The notes beneath the pieces were generated by a model. The model ran no database searches, was not told where the DNA came from, and was given only the letters and a program-made list of their open reading frames with translations. A program made the position numbers and the translations under genes. DNA of 7,410 bases. It comes from Bacteroidales bacterium UBA4417 (GTDB taxonomy: Bacteria > Bacteroidota > Bacteroidia > Bacteroidales > UBA4417). How positions within the stretch are numbered: position 1 is the first letter of the stretch; every line of letters begins with the position of its first letter. The DNA is taken from NCBI GenBank assembly GCA_002389705.1, contig DGQJ01000105.1, positions 1-7,410 of the forward strand. The letters run 5' to 3'. Positions 6,350-7,410 of this stretch are shown here, one piece after another.

Positions 6350-6526
6350 ATGATTGAATATAATTTCATAAAAGTACTTAAAAACCGGCAACTGTTCCTG
6401 TTCTGCAGCATTTTAACCTCAGCCGTAAGCACAGCGCACCAGCACCAGTACGGCAATTTACAGATGCTCCCACCGAAACACCGCATTCCCCGAATAAAAT
6501 CCAGACAATCCACTCTTTTAGATTGA
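6350..6526 (+). CDS. possible small secreted peptide, 58 aa
   Basis: ATG 6350 to TGA 6526 encodes 58 residues. The start (MIEYNFIKVLKNRQ, with two Lys and one Arg), a hydrophobic run (LFLFCSILTSAV, residues 15-26) and a small-residue site STA followed by HQHQ look like a Sec signal peptide cut after residue ~29. The mature part would be about 29 residues, basic and rich in His, Gln, Pro and Arg (PPKHRIPRIKSRQS). Cys19 is not in a lipobox. No family is recognised. TAATATTTTGC (6307-6316) lies about 35 bases upstream and resembles a -7 box, but imperfectly. Its stop touches the possible -33 element of porW, 88 bases before the porW start. It may be a chance ORF or the remains of a gene lost between M23 and porW. 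Confidence 0.33.
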   Translation: MIEYNFIKVLKNRQLFLFCSILTSAVSTAHQHQYGNLQMLPPKHRIPRIKSRQSTLLD

Positions 6527-6551
6527 AATTAGAAAAAATGAAATATTTTTG
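6522..6551 (+). promoter_or_regulatory. probable porW promoter
   Basis: ATTG (6522-6525), 18 bases, then TATTTTTG (6544-6551) followed by CACTC. The -7 box is a full match to the Bacteroidota TAnnTTTG; the -33 differs by one base and the spacer is one base short of the usual 19-21. Transcription from about 6558 would leave a leader of about 55 nt before TTG 6614. Confidence 0.6.
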
Positions 6552-6613
6552 CACTCTTTGAGTTAGTATTCTATAGAACGTTGCGAGCAGTCAACACAAC
6601 ACCTACCATTCAT

Positions 6614-7410
6614 TTGAAATTGAAATTTATTTTCAGGTTTATTCTTCTACCGTTGTGTATTATCGGTGCGGTAATTCTATATTCATGCTCGACCAAAAAA
6701 AACACTTTTACCAGCCGTACTTACCATAATCTTACCACCCATTACAATGTTTACTGGAATGGGAACGAAAGTTTCAAGAACGGCAAAGCAACGCTGAAAG
6801 AAAGCGTTGCCGACAATTACAATTCCATATTAAAAGTCTACAATTTCGGTACAGCCGAGGAAGCACGCAAGATAAATTCCGATATGGACCGCGCTATCGA
6901 AAAAGCAGGCATAGCCATTCCCCGGCATTCGATGTTTATCCGCAACGTGGAACACAACAAATGGATTGACGATTGTTACCTGCTGATCGGTAAAGCACAG
7001 TTTTACAAGCAGGATTACAACAATTCGCGCCGCACTATGGAGTTCCTGCAAAAGCAATACCCGGGAACAGTTACCGACCTCGAGGCTTCACTCTGGTACA
7101 TCCGCAGCCTGCTCCAGCAAAAGAAGTATGAAGATGTGGTTGCACAGCTCGAAGAATTTGAAACAAAAGCGGCAAAAGTAAAAGCGCCATATCGTATCCG
7201 CAAGGAGATCCCGCTGATGTATGCCGACTATTACCTGTTTACCGGGAACCTGACGGCTGCCAAAACCAACCTGAAACAAGGCCTGGCGCTTGCTTCGGAC
7301 CGCAAAATGAAAGCCCGCATCAATTTTATAATGGGCCAGATTGCGCAAAAGGAAAAGAATTTTGCTGATGCCACAGAATACTATAACCAGGTTATAAAAA
7401 GTCCGGCGTC
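6614..7410 (+). CDS. porW: PorW/SprE-type type IX secretion system lipoprotein, 5' part (truncated by window end)
   Basis: The frame is open from TTG 6614 to the window edge (265 codons); the 3' part lies outside. The N-terminus is a lipoprotein signal: basic MKLKFIFR, a hydrophobic run, and lipobox ILYSC with Cys25 as the lipidated residue. After it comes STKKNTFTSRTYHNLTTHYNV, the start I associate with PorW/SprE, the TPR lipoprotein of Bacteroidota type IX secretion and gliding (named sprE in Flavobacterium). Helical TPR-like repeats follow, e.g. WIDDCYLLIGKAQFYKQDYN, EASLWYIRSLLQQKKYEDVV and ARINFIMGQIAQKEKNFADA. No ATG lies in frame after the TGA at 6539-6541. TTG 6614 gives a normal signal length; TTG 6620 is a possible alternative two codons later. 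A consensus promoter lies 63 bases upstream. The identification rests on the N-terminal third only. Confidence 0.82.
   Translation, partial: MKLKFIFRFILLPLCIIGAVILYSCSTKKNTFTSRTYHNLTTHYNVYWNGNESFKNGKATLKESVADNYNSILKVYNFGTAEEARKINSDMDRAIEKAGIAIPRHSMFIRNVEHNKWIDDCYLLIGKAQFYKQDYNNSRRTMEFLQKQYPGTVTDLEASLWYIRSLLQQKKYEDVVAQLEEFETKAAKVKAPYRIRKEIPLMYADYYLFTGNLTAAKTNLKQGLALASDRKMKARINFIMGQIAQKEKNFADATEYYNQVIKSPA

Larger units (their letters stand above)
6284..6613. other. divergent intergenic region between the M23 gene and porW
   Basis: 330 bases separate the two divergent starts. From left to right it holds the M23 promoter box (6316-6323, minus), an 8-bp palindrome TTTGCAAA at 6312-6319 which gives a TTTGCA core on both strands, a 58-codon plus-strand ORF with a signal-peptide-like start (6350-6526), and the porW promoter (6522-6551). 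Bases ~6380-6500 look richer in G and C than the flanks, closer to coding DNA than to the AT-rich promoter segments. Confidence 0.6.

Noticed and set aside
6284..6391. N-terminal extension of the M23 peptidase to an upstream ATG at 6391
   Set aside because: It would include a consensus TAnnTTTG promoter (6316-6323) inside the coding sequence, and the added residues (with CCCKK and many aromatics) do not look like the charged start MDLKSERKK that precedes the membrane helix.
6361..6493. Minus-strand Cys- and Trp-rich ORF opposite the small secreted candidate
   Set aside because: It has no signal peptide, no promoter and an improbable composition; the plus-strand frame in the same DNA is more protein-like.
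1..7410. A novel defence, mobile or CRISPR-type system
   Set aside because: No regularly spaced repeats, transposase, integrase, nuclease or toxin-antitoxin pair is visible; the recognised genes are membrane, isoprenoid and envelope functions.

Overview
The window looks like core chromosome of a member of the Bacteroidota, probably Bacteroidales or Marinilabiliales-like (inference). Three things point there. Several genes are preceded by the phylum's own promoter -7 element (TAnnTTTG, usually running on into C or CAC) and lack Shine-Dalgarno sites. The rightmost gene is a PorW/SprE-type lipoprotein of the type IX secretion system, which is restricted to this phylum. The RseP, Dxr and M23 proteins also read as Bacteroidota versions. 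I see no insertion sequence, integrase, CRISPR array, rRNA or tRNA.

Layout, left to right. Bases 1-44 (-) hold only the first codons of an exported protein whose body lies outside the window. Bases 45-493 are AT-rich and contain one doubtful small ORF plus the promoter of the next gene. Bases 494-2437 (+) carry two tandem paralogous YitT-family membrane proteins (DUF161 + DUF2179), probably one transcription unit. A perfect 21-bp stem hairpin (2575-2623) then separates them from a convergent minus-strand block. In transcription order that block is a membrane-anchored M23 peptidase (6283-5393), dxr (5286-4117) and rseP (3974-2652). Each of the three has its own promoter-like TAnnTTTG box, so they look like consecutive units with possible read-through rather than a tight operon. 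A 330-bp divergent intergenic region (6284-6613) follows, holding the M23 promoter, a 58-codon signal-peptide-like ORF and the porW promoter. The 5' part of porW (+) then runs off the right edge.

The minus-strand block serves the cell envelope and isoprenoid supply: Dxr makes MEP, the first committed precursor of isoprenoids including undecaprenyl carrier lipid; RseP is an intramembrane site-2 protease; the M23 protein probably cuts peptidoglycan from the periplasmic face. PorW is an envelope lipoprotein of the secretion machinery. Two genes, dxr and porW, appear to start with TTG in the same sequence context (catTTGAAA). I did not find a convincing new multi-gene system. The points most worth checking are the small secreted ORF in the M23-porW gap, the TTG starts, the palindrome inside the dxr promoter, and the paired YitT paralogs.
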